Origin: Volvox africanus
Lineage: Eukaryota > Chlorophyta > Chlorophyceae > Chlamydomonadales > Volvocaceae
Length of the DNA stretch: 64,000 bases
Direction: 5' to 3'
Assembly: GCA_030268105.1 (NCBI GenBank)
Contig: BSDZ01000080.1
Span: 1,488,001 to 1,552,000 of the forward strand
The notes under the pieces are model-generated. The model searched no databases. It worked only from the letters and a program-made list of their open reading frames with translations, and had not been told where the DNA came from. Shown here piece after piece: positions 1 through 12,652 of this stretch. Within the stretch, counting starts at the first letter, position 1; each line of letters starts with the position of its first letter. Both the position numbers and the translations under genes were made by a program.

Positions 1-338
1 ATCCCTTCGTTTTGGCAAATTTAGGAAACCTTATTGAGGGTTTGATTGTACCTAACGTGATATGGTAAAACGTGACATGGCATGTAAAGTCAAAGTTATC
101 GTGGCCGTTTGCATGCGACCGTTAGTTTGGGGTCGAGGAAGCGAGTCAGCGCGACTGCCGCATCAAACAATATTCATGATGAGTTACCATACCGCAAGAT
201 TACATATCTTTACATGTAAGCTATGAGAAACGTTATTCACTGTGAAGTACCTTGCCAGGCAACATCGCTGCTAAGGCAACAATATGATTATTTGCGGATC
301 GAACTACTAAAAAAGGAATTTACACATGCTTAGCTTAA
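1..338. other. Upstream region of the Pol lambda gene
   Basis: No coding exon, RNA gene or clear promoter element is visible. The sequence is moderately AT-rich and ends at the first ATG of the FHA exon at 339. It probably holds the promoter and 5' UTR of that gene, but no TATA box can be assigned with confidence. Confidence 0.4.
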
Positions 339-3300
339 ATGGAGCTTTATAACTTGGTAAACCACCGTGTCTTGACACTTGAATCTGGAAAATTGACGAC
401 CGTGGGCAGAGGCATCGAGAGCGGAATCTCATCTCCCGTGGTCAGCCGTAATCATTGCACAATCGTATACTCCTCAAATTTGATTAACGAAACCGGGTCC
501 ATCGATGTCGATGTCCGGCTGACGGTCCTCCATACAGCCGGCGCGGTAGTCATACGTGGACCTCGCGCTCGCCATCTGGGTTTGGAGCCAATGTTACTCC
601 TGCCGGCTAACGCTAGCTGCCAGGTGATCCTTACGAGCAGATCCCCTTGTTTTGGAGTTCTGGCGAGCCTTGGCAAGCCTTCTCCGTGTTTCTATCTTGC
701 CCCTTACCGCCCCTTCAACCCTGCTTTGCGATCTGTCCAAAATCGGTGGATAAGGTGCAGCGCCCGACCGCGGTCACATTTCTGCGGCTAGTAAAAGCAC
801 TAGTGTGGACCGCATACTTTCATTGCTTGTAATCACCGCTGTGATGAGACATGGAAGGGCAGGTTTGGGGGTTGGCTTATATGCCGTATGATCCTTCCCG
901 CCATCCAGGACCACTGATCCTTGAATTGCTGTCTGTGTTGTGCATTTGTAGCTCTACGCGGGCGATAAAATCTTCCTAGAGCGGCGAGATGGGCGCCTAG
1001 TCAGCGGCCTGGAGCTAAGAGCCAGCAGAAAAAACGCTGTTGGCGGCGGTGATGATGGCACTGCCGCCGCCGCCACGGCAGCACTCGCCCTGGTGCCGCC
1101 AACGGAGCTCTCCACCTTTGATCCATTATCAGCAGCGCAACATCTGACCACTCCCATCCCGCGGGTCAGAGTGCCACCGCCATCGCCAGTGACCCCTGGG
1201 TCACCTTCTCAAGGGCTTGCCGACAAGTCCCTGACCCATGCGCCTGGTCATGAGTCGGTGACCCGTGGGACAGTTGCGGCTCTCAGCCGCTATGGCAAGT
1301 CCGTTCAACGCCATTCGGAGGAGGCACAGCAGCAGGGCCAGGCTGTAGCAGCAGTAGGGGCGTCGAGGATGGGAAAGCTCCCTGTCAGTATTAGTCATCA
1401 GCCGCCACCAGAGGCTGCAGAAGATGGGGAGCCGACGCCGAACGTGCAAGCCGTTGGAGGGGCTGCCCCGCAAGGCCTGTGCGAAACCTGCACGCCGGTT
1501 CCGGAGCCTGCCATGAGGCCCCCATCAACGGCACCCTCCCGTCGAAAGCGGCGACTCACAGATGTATCGGTGCACCTGGAGGCGGCGCTGCCGCCTCCGC
1601 CGGTGCCCGAAGCAGCTGCTAATACCGCCGCCAGTGATGCTGCAACGACGGCGACGAGGACGGCGACGGGCACGGGCACGGGCACGGGGACGGGCACGGG
1701 GACGGGGACAGGGACGGGGACGGGGCATGCGCTGGCGGCCAAGATCCTGAAGGACGTTGGAATGACTCCGGCAGAGTCGGCGACATCACCGGCTCAGCCA
1801 CCACTGTCATCACCGGTGGCAATGGTTTCGGAGCATTGGACGGTGGAAGCGCACCGACCTCCCATTGAAACGCCTGTTGCAGAACACTCAGCGGCGCCAC
1901 CGGCGACATCGGCATTGGCGGCAGCATGTTATGTTACGTTGGAGCGTGATGCCGCCGCCGCCGCCGGGGGGCCTCACGGGGACTGCCCCCGCAGTAGCGG
2001 TGGCGGCGGCATCTTCCGCAACTGCCGCTTTGTCTTTTGGGCTAGGCATCAGGCGCGCGACGTGCTGGCAAGGGTAAGGCAATCAGTTAGGCTGTGGCGC
2101 CTAACCAGTAACCGCTAACGAATTACTTAACATAACGGCATTCGGGTTTACATCTTGCACATACTGTCACGTTTCAACTGCATCCTCAGCTCTGAATCTT
2201 TGCTGACCGATGGCGTTCCGAATGCTCCATTTCACGCCAATTTTACGTTTAAGGAGTAATTCACGTCTCTGTCCCTCTCTGCCGCTCCCGCTCCCTCTCT
2301 CTTTCTCTTTCTCGTTCACACACACGCATATAAATACACACACGATTAATCATAAACTGCATGTCAGCAGGTGAAGCAGGCTGGCGGTCAGGAGCAGTAC
2401 AGTGTAGGGCCCAGCACCACACACGTCGTCGCCAGGTCGGTTGTCATTCAGTTGAGTGTACAGCGCTAGGGTTTGAGGGTCTTTGTGGGAGTTGTGATGA
2501 TGGGGCTACCAGGCATATTCATGCACTCAACACTACCTACACCACTTGGCTACCCCATTCTGGCTGCCGTACATACCCTTGCCTGTCCCTTCACGGTAGG
2601 TACGACACCTCTGCGGAGGAAGCCTCCCAGTTCCTTCGTACGTCAGATCTGGAATACGACACTGATGCAGCAGCGTCGCTCCTATTACCGCCGGGAGTTC
2701 TGTTTGTGACGGTGAACTTCATCCGAGATTGTTTGGCGCAGGTGATGATAAAAGTATTAAATTTAAGTTATTTATAATAAAGAAATATTTTCAAAAAATA
2801 TTAACCCTGATTAACATCTTAATATATTTTTCGGGTAAAGCGTTTCTTCATTCAAATCCTTTTGACTAATTTTTAAACAATCAAGAAATCATCTGGCCTC
2901 GTCCATGCCAGAAGAAAACATGCCTTCATTTGCAGTACGACGATGATGGAGACAATCGGTCCTCGTCCAAGCAAAACTGTAAACAATACGCTAAAGGGGT
3001 GAAAGAGTTGCAAAGAATGGATCAGAGTGTGACATACTTGTTGCTTTCTGTCGTACTTACACATGGCAGGGTCGACAGTTGGTGCCGGACCCCGCAGCGG
3101 GACATCTCATTGGGCTGGCGGCGGCGGCGGCGGTGGCGGCGGCGGCGCGTCAACCGCATTTGGTGGCGGCGGAGGCGGCCCCACTGCCAATACTACAGCC
3201 TCTGTCGGCGTCACAGTCATCGACCTCGCGGGGAAGAGTAGCCGCCACCGTTGCCGCCGCCGCCACAACTGCCACTGGCAGCGGCGGCTGCGGCAGTGGC

Positions 3301-5859
3301 GGCGGCAACAAATTACCGCTGGACCTCCCTGGACCTGACGACATTTGCGACCGAACGCAGGACTGGGGCGTAGAGGACAGGTAGGGCAATATGATGATGT
3401 GCCTTCAGGTACGAATTATAACCAACTAACTACATATAAAAAGCCACATCTATGTACAATAGCATTTACATGATAGCTGACAATAGCTGAGTGTAGCACA
3501 GGGTAGGTGCAATAGCGCTTGAGGCCAGGATGCGAGTGTCCCCGGTTACACTGAAGGCTTTCGCTTCCGGTGTGCGTGTTTAAATCAGGTGGATTGAGCC
3601 CTGGGATATGGAACTCGCCAAACGGACGTGCCGGCTTCTCCTGAGCCATTGGGGGAAGTAAGTCCTGAAACGCAGCTAGTATAGTGTTATATTATATTAT
3701 TTTATATTATTGTATTTATTGTATTTTATTACCATAAACCTTATATTTACATGAATATTTATACATGTGTGTAATCTATGCATTTAAAAAGAGTGTTTGG
3801 CAGTGTGCCTTTTTGGGACGGTGGTGCTCGGCAGCATCAGACCCATCATATACAGGGATTGTAGCCGGGCGGTGGAGGGGGATGGAGGGGCGTGCCGCGT
3901 TGACTTTGTTTTCGACAATTTTGGGAGTCAAAAAACGTTTTGAATGTCGTTTTGGGGTTTGTCACCTTGTTTTTCCGTTTTTTGTACCCGTGTACGGCAG
4001 TTGCACAGCGGCATCAGTGCCATTACCGTTGTGATCTGGCAGGCACTCATACGACACCGATTTACGGCTTATGCGTCCGAGCACACTTGACGTCACCAGC
4101 GCTGGCGGCAGCACCGAGGAGGATTTGTACGACGATGGTGGTGAAGGCGCCGGCACCGGCGCCGCAGCTGGTGCCCTTGATACAGATTCCGGCAGCCGTA
4201 CACCGCGCGTAGATCGCAACCGGGGGTTTGCAGGTCTCAATACTCCGATTAGCGGTGGCGGCGGCGGCGGCAGTAGCGGTGATGGCAGCGGCAGATGGCG
4301 GCGGCGGCGGCCCCACCGCCACCGTCCGAGTCCTAGCACGGAGACAGAGACAGAGGCGAGTGACGAAGCGACGACAGGCATTGCCGCCGCCGTCGCCAAG
4401 CTTGTGAGTACGACATCGACACCGGTAGCGGCGACGGCTGCTACTGCAGCGGCGGACAGCTTCCGCCATCGTATGAACACTGTGTGCTCGCACCCCTGCT
4501 GCGCCGCAAGGCCCTTTTGCATCATAGCGGAGCTAAAACGCACCCGTGATGTAAGTGATTTACTGCTACCGCTTTATCTAGCTAGCCTAATAATCGCAAT
4601 GGTTAATATCGTATTTAATATCTTTTATATCATAAAGTTGCTTTCAATGATTTTATATCTTTTAGTTGCTTTTAGTTTTTTAGTGTTCGCCGTCCATTTT
4701 TAAATCTTTCAGCCGTACATATTTCTCTACTGTTAGGAGTGCTAGCCATGTAAGGCCCCCGGGAGTTTGTGCCGTCGTGAGGAAATGCACTGATTTCTTT
4801 TTGTCAAGCTCAAAGCTATTTTCTGCATTTTCTGAGCTCTTTAGCTAGGTTATTTCGGTCTTTTGGTCATGTACTCGCTATGTTTCTAGAAGGGCACTGG
4901 CCAGCCCTGCAGGATTCATGCTCTAAATTTTTTATTATGCTCTAGAATATTAAAAGTTTCTAGTCCATGGCCTGGTAACAGGTTAAACAAGGAATATCCT
5001 TACATTGTTAGTTGACAGTTAATCTGAAACGCACAACAGTGATCTGTTATTATAGCTTGCAAATTGTACGGACACGTACTTCTTTGGTTGACAATCATTG
5101 GAGCTCAGCTATTATTGGATCTTTACAGAAGAGGATTGTCAATATTGCCACCGACGTGCTCGTTAAAGGTAAGAAATGAGGCCGACATTGTGCAAGCCAC
5201 ATATGCGTTCCTAATAGATTTTTGTTCTTTACAAGTTATCAATGGATAAACATTTTTTCACGGATTCGCCTTCACCAAGTTATTATGGGCCCCAGGACCC
5301 GCACGACCATCGTACATTTCAGGGTGTTAACAGCACTGAAAGCAGTAATCAAATGAATATATAAAAGCATGGTTATTTCCATTTATTTGTCTATTTATAT
5401 TATTATGTTATGTTATATTCTATTATTTTAATGTTTGTTATTTATTCCTGTTTCACTTTTATATATTATCTATCTCTGTTGGTCTATCTGTTTGATGATC
5501 TATCTACATGTATATTCTTATTTGTCATTTCCAAGTTAGGTCGCGTGAAGCGCCACCGCCCTCCAACGATCTTCACGAGAAGCTGTTCGCTGATAGCAGC
5601 TCTTTGTTGCTGCCGCCGCTGCCGCCGCTGCCGCCGCCTCTAGCTGTACATGGGTCGCGAGGACCAATTTCGAATAAAAGCTGTGGATCGGGCCATGGGC
5701 CTCCTGGTGCGAATGAGCTGGCCGTTGGAGGCGCCCAGCCAACTGAAACAACTGCAATTGGGTAGAGGTTCAGAGGAGAAGGTAAGAGAGCTACATGTGT
5801 ACGTGTATAGGTATTCATGAATATATATATATATATATAGGGTTTTATTTTTGTATATG

Positions 5860-5894
<35 letters not shown>

Positions 5895-8800
5895 TCTATT
5901 CAATTTTGAACCTATCCGGTGCAGTACATTCGGTGTATACGACGTGCAGTACGTGTCCGTTCACTCAATTTTGAACCAGCAGTTGGGATGTTGGAATATA
6001 TGCGGGAAGGCTCTGGTAAGGAACACATCCGGTTGTGTTATATTGTGCAGTATGTGTGATGCCGTGGTCCGTACAGTGATGTGCGTACGGCCGTAGTCCG
6101 CCGGTGCATCCGCCAAACTGATTTTTATCTTTCAGGTGGCGGAGATTTTGGCGACGGGCCGTTTGAGCCGCAATGACGCGTACGAGCAAGACGAGCAGCG
6201 GGCTACCATGCGGAAATTCCTGCAGGTGAGGTTCGGATTGGGAGACAGGGAAGTGGGGGGGGGGAGAATCGGATAACACGAATCCTGGTGCTGAGCCTGA
6301 CGGAACGAGGACTAACCACCGTGAAAGAGGGGAAGGGGAACACGGGAAGAGGGGAAGGGAGGTTGTGGCAACAACATATAGTGTGTTTTGGTATCGCTTT
6401 CGGTGATTCTGATATGTTGAATGACTCCTTGCAAAAATATCGCAGGGGGGTTATACTTTGATATCGGTTTATGCTCCGGAACCTATCCATGGAACCCATC
6501 CGGGCCTGTACCATTGATGCATCTCTTCTGAAAAGTACGGAGTGGTTGGCCTGGTACGGCAATGTATCACCCCAATTTATTTTTAACAACCCTGCCCCCT
6601 GGATCGCGTCCTCCGTTTTCAACCTCCATTTGTTTCGGATGTTCGATTTGTCCAAATGGCGCCCTAAAGGTTTGGGGTTGTGGAGAGAGCACCGCGCGCC
6701 GCTGGTGGGCGTCGGGTTCAAGGTCATTAGACGATGTACGGCAGCGTACCGATTTAACGGCTCAGCAGCGTCTCGGGCTACGACATTTTGAAGATTTCCA
6801 GGTGTGCGCGGGCTGAGGTGTTTGTCGTCGTACAAATCGTCATACTCAAGCATATGCGTATTGGCTGCCCTGTCCACGATACACCCATAACCAAAACACA
6901 GCGGATGTACCCCCGCCCTCCCCTGTCCATCAAGTTCTCCCCCCGTGCCTTTCTCCCCTGCCCTCCCCAGTCTCCCCCATCCCCACCTTACCTAAAACAC
7001 ACACGCTTGCACATGTATGTGACTGTAGCACCGTATCCCGCGTGCCGAGGTGAACCAAGTGGCGACAGTTGTACGGCATGTAACGATTGAGTCCTTGCAG
7101 GTAGTTGTACGGGGGAGGGTCACAAGATATCGTGCATGTGTGTGTATGTGTGTACTTGAAAGGGGATTAACATTCGGGCACGGGGAATGAATGTGGGAAA
7201 GTTTTGGATGCCCGGGGGGTTTTGGCACATAACGGGGCCTTATCATGTTTGGGCTCAACGGCCACCATTAACATTATAAAGCTCTGATTTCAAGTATTGG
7301 TGTGACCCTCGCACCCTATGTAGTTTACAACCATTGTTCGATTTCTTCACACGAGCCGTCAAACCCCTCTTCTCCGCATTGAACTAAAACCCCCAGAACA
7401 GGCACTCACTCAGTTGCCGTACTCCGTACTTATCGACCGCCTTCACGTGCGACCCCTGGGTAGTTACGTTCGCGGGAGCGCTACCTCGGCGGATGTGGTG
7501 AGAGAGGGGTCGTACATTCTCTCGTACACATACCCATACAATAACATTCTTTTTTTGTTCGTCTGGATCAAATTATGAGATCTGCGGACTGCTGCTAGTG
7601 GCGCCTTCTCCCTCTCCGGCAACAACCTTTCAATTCCTTGTTCTTCAGTTTTCGTATTTTCACCTTCTCTTACCCACCCACCCACTCTCCCACCCATGCT
7701 GCAACACCCGGCCCAGGATTTCATCATCGCCCCCAGTCCCCAAGCTGACCCACGGGTCAGTCCTTACGCACTGCTGGTAGCCCTTGTGGGGCGGCTGGAG
7801 GCGGGCGGATATCTGGACGTGGACTCAGTGCGCAGGATCGAAACGTGTGTCTGGCATTACGTTTTTGCTGTCTGGTCGCTCTGCATTACAATAAGCCGCC
7901 TCTGGAGTTGGCCGTTGGCCCGGGGAGGGGTGGGAGCGCTGTGCGTAGCCAAATTCGCATATCATGTCCCAATCACATCATATGCCTTGTTCTCGTGTTA
8001 TGCCATTTTATTCCATGCTACGCCATGCCTTTTATTTGTTTGTTTTGTCATGCCGCTCCATGTCATGTAAAACGTGTTTGCCTTGCTCGTCGTCCAACGA
8101 CGTCATGATTCGCCTTCTTGTGCCATATGGGCTGGGTTTGGATGTATAGCTCGTCCAATCTGACACCGTACGCCGTACTTCGATTTACTTTTCTGTTGTT
8201 GTTGTTGATGGGAAAATGTCGGGCATCTTGGAGCACATGGCTGGGTGCTGGGTGGGAGTGATAGAGAGAGAATATGAGTAACCGCGATTGTGTTTTGTCG
8301 TACTGTCCTTCCTACCAGGGCTAATAACACCCTCCTTGTAGCTTCAGTTGAATACGGCGGTTAAATCGATAACTGGTAACAGATACAACAGATAACCGAA
8401 CCGTATTCCACGCATGGCCCCCACCGACACTAACACGCACGCTCACATACACAGGCGCCAAGACCACTTTCGGACCCGCCAACGACCACCTCCCTTTCGG
8501 CTTAATCAAGATCATCATCAACAATTGCATGACGAAGAGCAGCAGCAACAACAGAAGACAGAGTTACGGCAGATCCACGGGTCAGTAGAGCAGTCGGGGC
8601 TCTTCGACGACGACGCGGCTTTGGAGGCATCATCGGCGTCGGCGGGGGGTTCCAAACGGGATCAGGACAGCTCCGGAACCAGGGGACGCTACCGGCGGGG
8701 CCCACACGGAGAGCAAACCCCGCCTGACAATTCTGGTACCATGAGCGATGTAGACTGCGCCACCTGGCTGGGTGAGTTTGTCGTACTGTGACGTACGTAT

Positions 8801-9854
8801 CGGAGCGGGCGTATACAACAGTATGCACAAATTCTGCAATTAAAACACGTGACGTAGCATTTTATCTGTTTTCTTTGCTTCGCCGTATACATGCACGGTT
8901 GCCGTACAGGGGTATGGCGCTTACCGGGCAGCGGCCACTACTGCCGTGTCGACATCAAGTGTTACCGCCGCCGGCTTCTGCCATACGCCGTCATGTACTT
9001 CAGCAGTGGCAAAGACTTTAATCGGGCGCTCAGGTACGTTCTGAACTCCGATATCACAATAGTGGCGGATTTCAAAAATTGAAAGCTTTTAAATATTTTT
9101 GTTTTTATTAATCGCAGTTTATTTGAATCATATTTTATGTTGGGTCCGGAACCCTGGGGTGTAATTGTGCAGGTACTGGGCCAGTTCCCCGCCTCCCCAT
9201 GTACGGCAGCTAGCCCGTGCAATACACCCACGTGCTGACGCCTTCCGGCTGAGTGACAAGGAGTTGGCGGTGGTGGAGCGGCGTCCGCCGGGGGCCTCAG
9301 CTTCCAGGGAGGGCGTCGTCGATTACGTAATAGCCTCGGTTCCGTGCAGGTGGAAGATATGCGGCGAAGGAGCAAACGGCCTTGCAGATATTTTCTGAAA
9401 ATGTTTTCGTTGAGATTGAAATTTATGTTCAACAATACAACGAATGCAATTATTTATCTTTTACTAAAAAACATTGAAAATTCCTCGCCATCCTCCTTTT
9501 GATCTCACACCTCGTACTTAACTTTGTGATGCAATACTTCCCCGATCTGGATTCCAATTTCACCTGAAAAATAATGTAGGTAACTCACAATCCCAGAAAA
9601 TGTGTATATGTTCGTTTCTTATCATCGTCTGGTGCTCCATTCAAGTTAGGATCCTGACCCACTAGATCCTGACCACTACATCCTGTCCCACAACAATTTG
9701 GGATCCTGTCCCCCCCTCAAACCCCAATACCGACTGTTCTGTGAACGCATCCTCCTCCTCCTTCTCCTCCTCCAGCTGCGAGACTGATATCTTCCGAGCG
9801 CTGGGACTGAACTACGTTCCCCCCAGTCTGCGGGACATCACCCGGGTGGAGTAG
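339..9854 (+). CDS. POLL: DNA polymerase lambda (family X) with N-terminal FHA and BRCT domains
   Basis: Gap-filling polymerase and 5'-dRP lyase for base excision repair and end joining. Exons read by phase: 339-623, 952-2073, 2371-2435, 2600-2741, 3070-3380, 4043-4550, 5129-5168, 5644-5781, 6136-6225, 6670-6801, 7029-7100, 7402-7497, 7717-7844, 8455-8771, 8910-9033, 9173-9349, 9776-9854; only the junction 5168/5644 does not resolve. Order: FHA (SPVVSRNHCTI, then LYAGDKIFL), a GT-repeat linker, BRCT (IFRNCRFVF to FVTVNFIRDCLAQG), an Ala/Ser linker, then the 8-kDa domain (EDQFRIKAVDRA; lyase Lys in SEEKVAEIL), fingers (VWGCGESTARRWW), HRIPRAEV, and palm (LGSYVRGSATSADVD and RVDIKCY supply the three catalytic Asp; YFSSGKDFNRALR is the YFTGS-type motif). 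The end ETDIFRALGLNYVPP is typical. About 95 low-complexity residues interrupt the palm. Exon 952-2073 holds both the end of FHA and the start of BRCT, so the fusion is physical. FHA is not part of the family's usual plan. Confidence 0.9.
1190..1203. repeat. Palindrome copy TGACCC..GGGTCA in Pol lambda exon 2
   Basis: Reads tgacccctgggtca, a palindrome apart from the central two bases. It lies in frame in the low-complexity linker between FHA and BRCT and encodes V-T-P-G-S. It is one of about a dozen copies in the window; see the finding on this motif. Confidence 0.6.
1664..1727 (+). repeat. GGCACGG/GGGGACGG microsatellite coding for Gly-Thr repeat
   Basis: Tandem 6-base units encode alternating Gly-Thr in the linker between the FHA and BRCT domains of the Pol lambda gene. 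The tract keeps the frame, so length changes would be tolerated in steps of two residues. Confidence 0.8.
5818..5893. repeat. (AT)n and (TG)n dinucleotide tracts in an intron
   Basis: An AT tract near 5820-5840 and a TG tract near 5869-5893 lie in the Pol lambda intron between exons 5644-5781 and 6136-6225. Confidence 0.8.
7746..7759. repeat. Perfect palindrome TGACCCACGGGTCA-type in Pol lambda palm exon
   Basis: Reads tgacccacgggtca inside exon 7717-7844, in frame as A-D-P-R-V-S just after the catalytic Asp pair. It belongs to the dispersed palindrome family. Confidence 0.75.
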
Positions 9855-12652
9855 CAGAGCACCTTCCAGGGAGGAGGGAGGAGGGAGGAGGGGGGAGGGG
9901 GAAGGGGGGAGGGGGAAGGGCAGCTGGAGGGGGAAGAGCTGTTGGAGGGGGCGAGCAGCTGGAGGAGCCACGAAACTGTCGCTCTCTACCAGACCCGACT
10001 CGACACAATTGGATTCGGAGATGGACGGTCAGGAAAGCCCGAGCTGGAGCAGGTAGGGAGGTGTACCTTCAAGCTTTGAGTTTGTTATTTGGGGACTCCC
10101 TCGCTCCCACTCCTGCGCGGTTTTTGGTGCACGAGGGACGTCTGTGTCGAGAAAACTGCAAATCGGGCATTTGTCGTTCTTTTTGAAGGAATCGGCGTTA
10201 CTTATCGACGAAATCAGCGAAATGTTTTTTGCGTCCTGACGTGTTGATTCTGGTGGGGGCCCCATCCCCCCGTCGAATGCGTCCCCCGAACGATGAGGCA
10301 GCGCCGTATTGCAGTCTTTTCCTTCCTTGCATCTTCTTGCCTGTTGGAATACCGTTGTGACTGCGAAGAAATCTGAGGACTTCTTTGACTAAAAGACTGA
10401 TTTGTATCATCTCACTGGTATTTGATTTTATACCATATAGCATTCGTAAATGTATGTTAGACATGTTGTCACTTTTAGCTAAACGTCGATGAAAGTCTTT
10501 ACCGTCACGTGCTACTTGAGGAGTTTTAATTATAGTTTTACATATAACATACGTTATTTAACTTGTGTTATTCTGTAAAAAAATCCATAGGTCATTGTTT
10601 TCAGGTCACATCGTCAGCTGTTTTCGGTAGGTGTTGATTAGTCAAGCCTGCCGGTCTGCAGGTCTATGGACCTGTGGGCTGTGACATAGGCTGTGACTTA
10701 ATGGCACAGATCACGGATTAAGATCTAAGAACATATTTACTTAAGGAACCAACGAATGGCTCACAAAACAAGCAGTTCATCAATCCGTCTTTGAATCGCG
10801 GTTTCCAATTGCACGGACTACCGCATCAACACCAAACAAATATACCACAAGAATACAAAGTTAGGATCACCAAATTTGTATTCAGTTCTCAATCCTTTCC
10901 ATAGCGGCCTTCGAGGAAGGGCGGGAAACAAAAAGTGCCACCTCGCCATCAGCACCCGACTTCTGCCGCCACGATATCGGCTACAATTGCCGTTCTATTA
11001 CTGTTCACCTCTTCATCCATACATGCTCAACCATTGGACGAGTTGATTCGCTGCGGCCAATTATTTTATTGTTTATTATTTCAAATCGAAAAAATGGTTT
11101 GAATGCATTGATATCACCTTCACATGGACATGGGCAATTTTACAGGGCAGGCCGTTCACACTTCTGGGGCCCTGCCCAAAAATCTTCATTAACATATGTA
11201 ACCACCAACATTGGCATCTGAAAGCACACACAATAAGGTTCAGTGCCAAACGTCTTAACCTAGCTTCACTGCGACATACTGCAGAATACATCGTACTGAC
11301 TCTGAAATCCTCTGAAATCCACATACTATGTGGTTGTGGAGATCAGCGTTTTCGATCACGAATGTGACTATGGTGTAGGAAATGGTGCAGAGGCTTGTTG
11401 AATGTAGGTCTACATCTTGCGAACACATCGTAGGCACTGACCGGGCGACTGACTGATACCATTGCCAGCCGATCCCGCCCGCCACCTTATGCCACTTTGC
11501 ATAGGGGAGCTGGCTTCACCCAGAAAGCATACCGCGCTCGTGATCTGCCAGCGCCACGGTCCTACAGCAACCCTAAGCACTCCATCGATAAGGGATGGAA
11601 AAAGTCACACACATCTCCACCATAGATCCTAGATATTTTAAAGAAAGCTTCCGCACACGACTGAGCTGACAGGACTGCTTCCTACTGATGTGCTGTTCTG
11701 GGGGAACGAATTCCGTTCCTGCTGTCCATGTGGATCGCATGTACAGCACGATCCCATCATTGTGTCGGCTGATGATAAAAGATAAAAAGTTAAAGGACAG
11801 AAATCAATACTGTACGTTTTATTTATAGCCTTGGTCGCAGAAACTGTTTGGTAGTCCATTACAGCTGGATACCGCCATCCTCAGGACAACGACCTTGTGA
11901 TGTGTCGGCCAAGTCCGCGGACGCATCGCCTTAATAGTACAGCGGGCAGCATACAGTGAAACAAGTTTTGTTGGTTGTGATGAAAATATGATGTCCGATG
12001 GTTATACGTTACGCGCCACCTTGTTTGTTAGTTCGCGTTGATGCGTAATTCCGTGTGTACGACCCTTTCGGTTCAGTTTTGACAGGATGGTAACTTAACA
12101 ATCAGAACTACAGTATTTGTTATTTTCAAAACACTGATGTTTTCGACTGAAGTCATTCTAGGTGATCAATTTCAGTGGGAGATCAAAAGGCTTCGAATTT
12201 GGCCATACAGCAAGGTAACAACTGTTTCCAACACTGTCATTTGTAATACCAGTTCTTTATTCTCACCAGATAGAGTCCAACCCCGTTTAGAATGCTTCGC
12301 CCGACCCCTTACTTACCTTGCTTCAGTTGCACAGCATGGGCCTGATGGTGCACCAATTGCAGCGCCAGCAGCTATCTTGACCATAATATCGTCTATGTTC
12401 TTATGATGTCTTTGTTGGGATTTATGATACGGAAATCAGTTGGGCCTCCAATACATGCTAGGCATTGGCAGCCTGCGACGTGGCAGGTGGAACTTTTACC
12501 AAGTGCAGAAATAACTTACCTTTTGAGCGGATACTGCAAAAGAAGCAACACGCGTTTTCTTATTGTTTATCTTATGAGCTATCCTTCAGCTTTCATAATA
12601 AGTAGAGCCTGACGTTGATGGCCATCAGAACAAGTTCATTTTGCAGTATTAT
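9855..12652. other. Intergenic region between Pol lambda and the Ycf45-like gene
   Basis: A G-rich purine tract (9875-9960) follows the Pol lambda stop. A TGTAA polyadenylation-type hexamer context occurs near 10573. Small open frames exist (for example 10198-10464 and 11255-11485 on the minus strand, 12137-12406 on the plus strand), but none shows a domain, codon pattern or splice context I recognise. 5' exons of the Ycf45-like gene could lie near its right end. Confidence 0.4.

Noticed and set aside
339..3380. Nibrin (NBS1)-like FHA-BRCT gene separate from the polymerase
   Set aside because: The BRCT-to-PolX linker exons stay in phase and a single BRCT before PolX is the normal Pol lambda plan, so one gene is the simpler reading; transcripts would settle it.
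10198..10464. 88-codon minus-strand frame, possible transposon remnant
   Set aside because: No domain or repeat ends seen and no second copy in the window.
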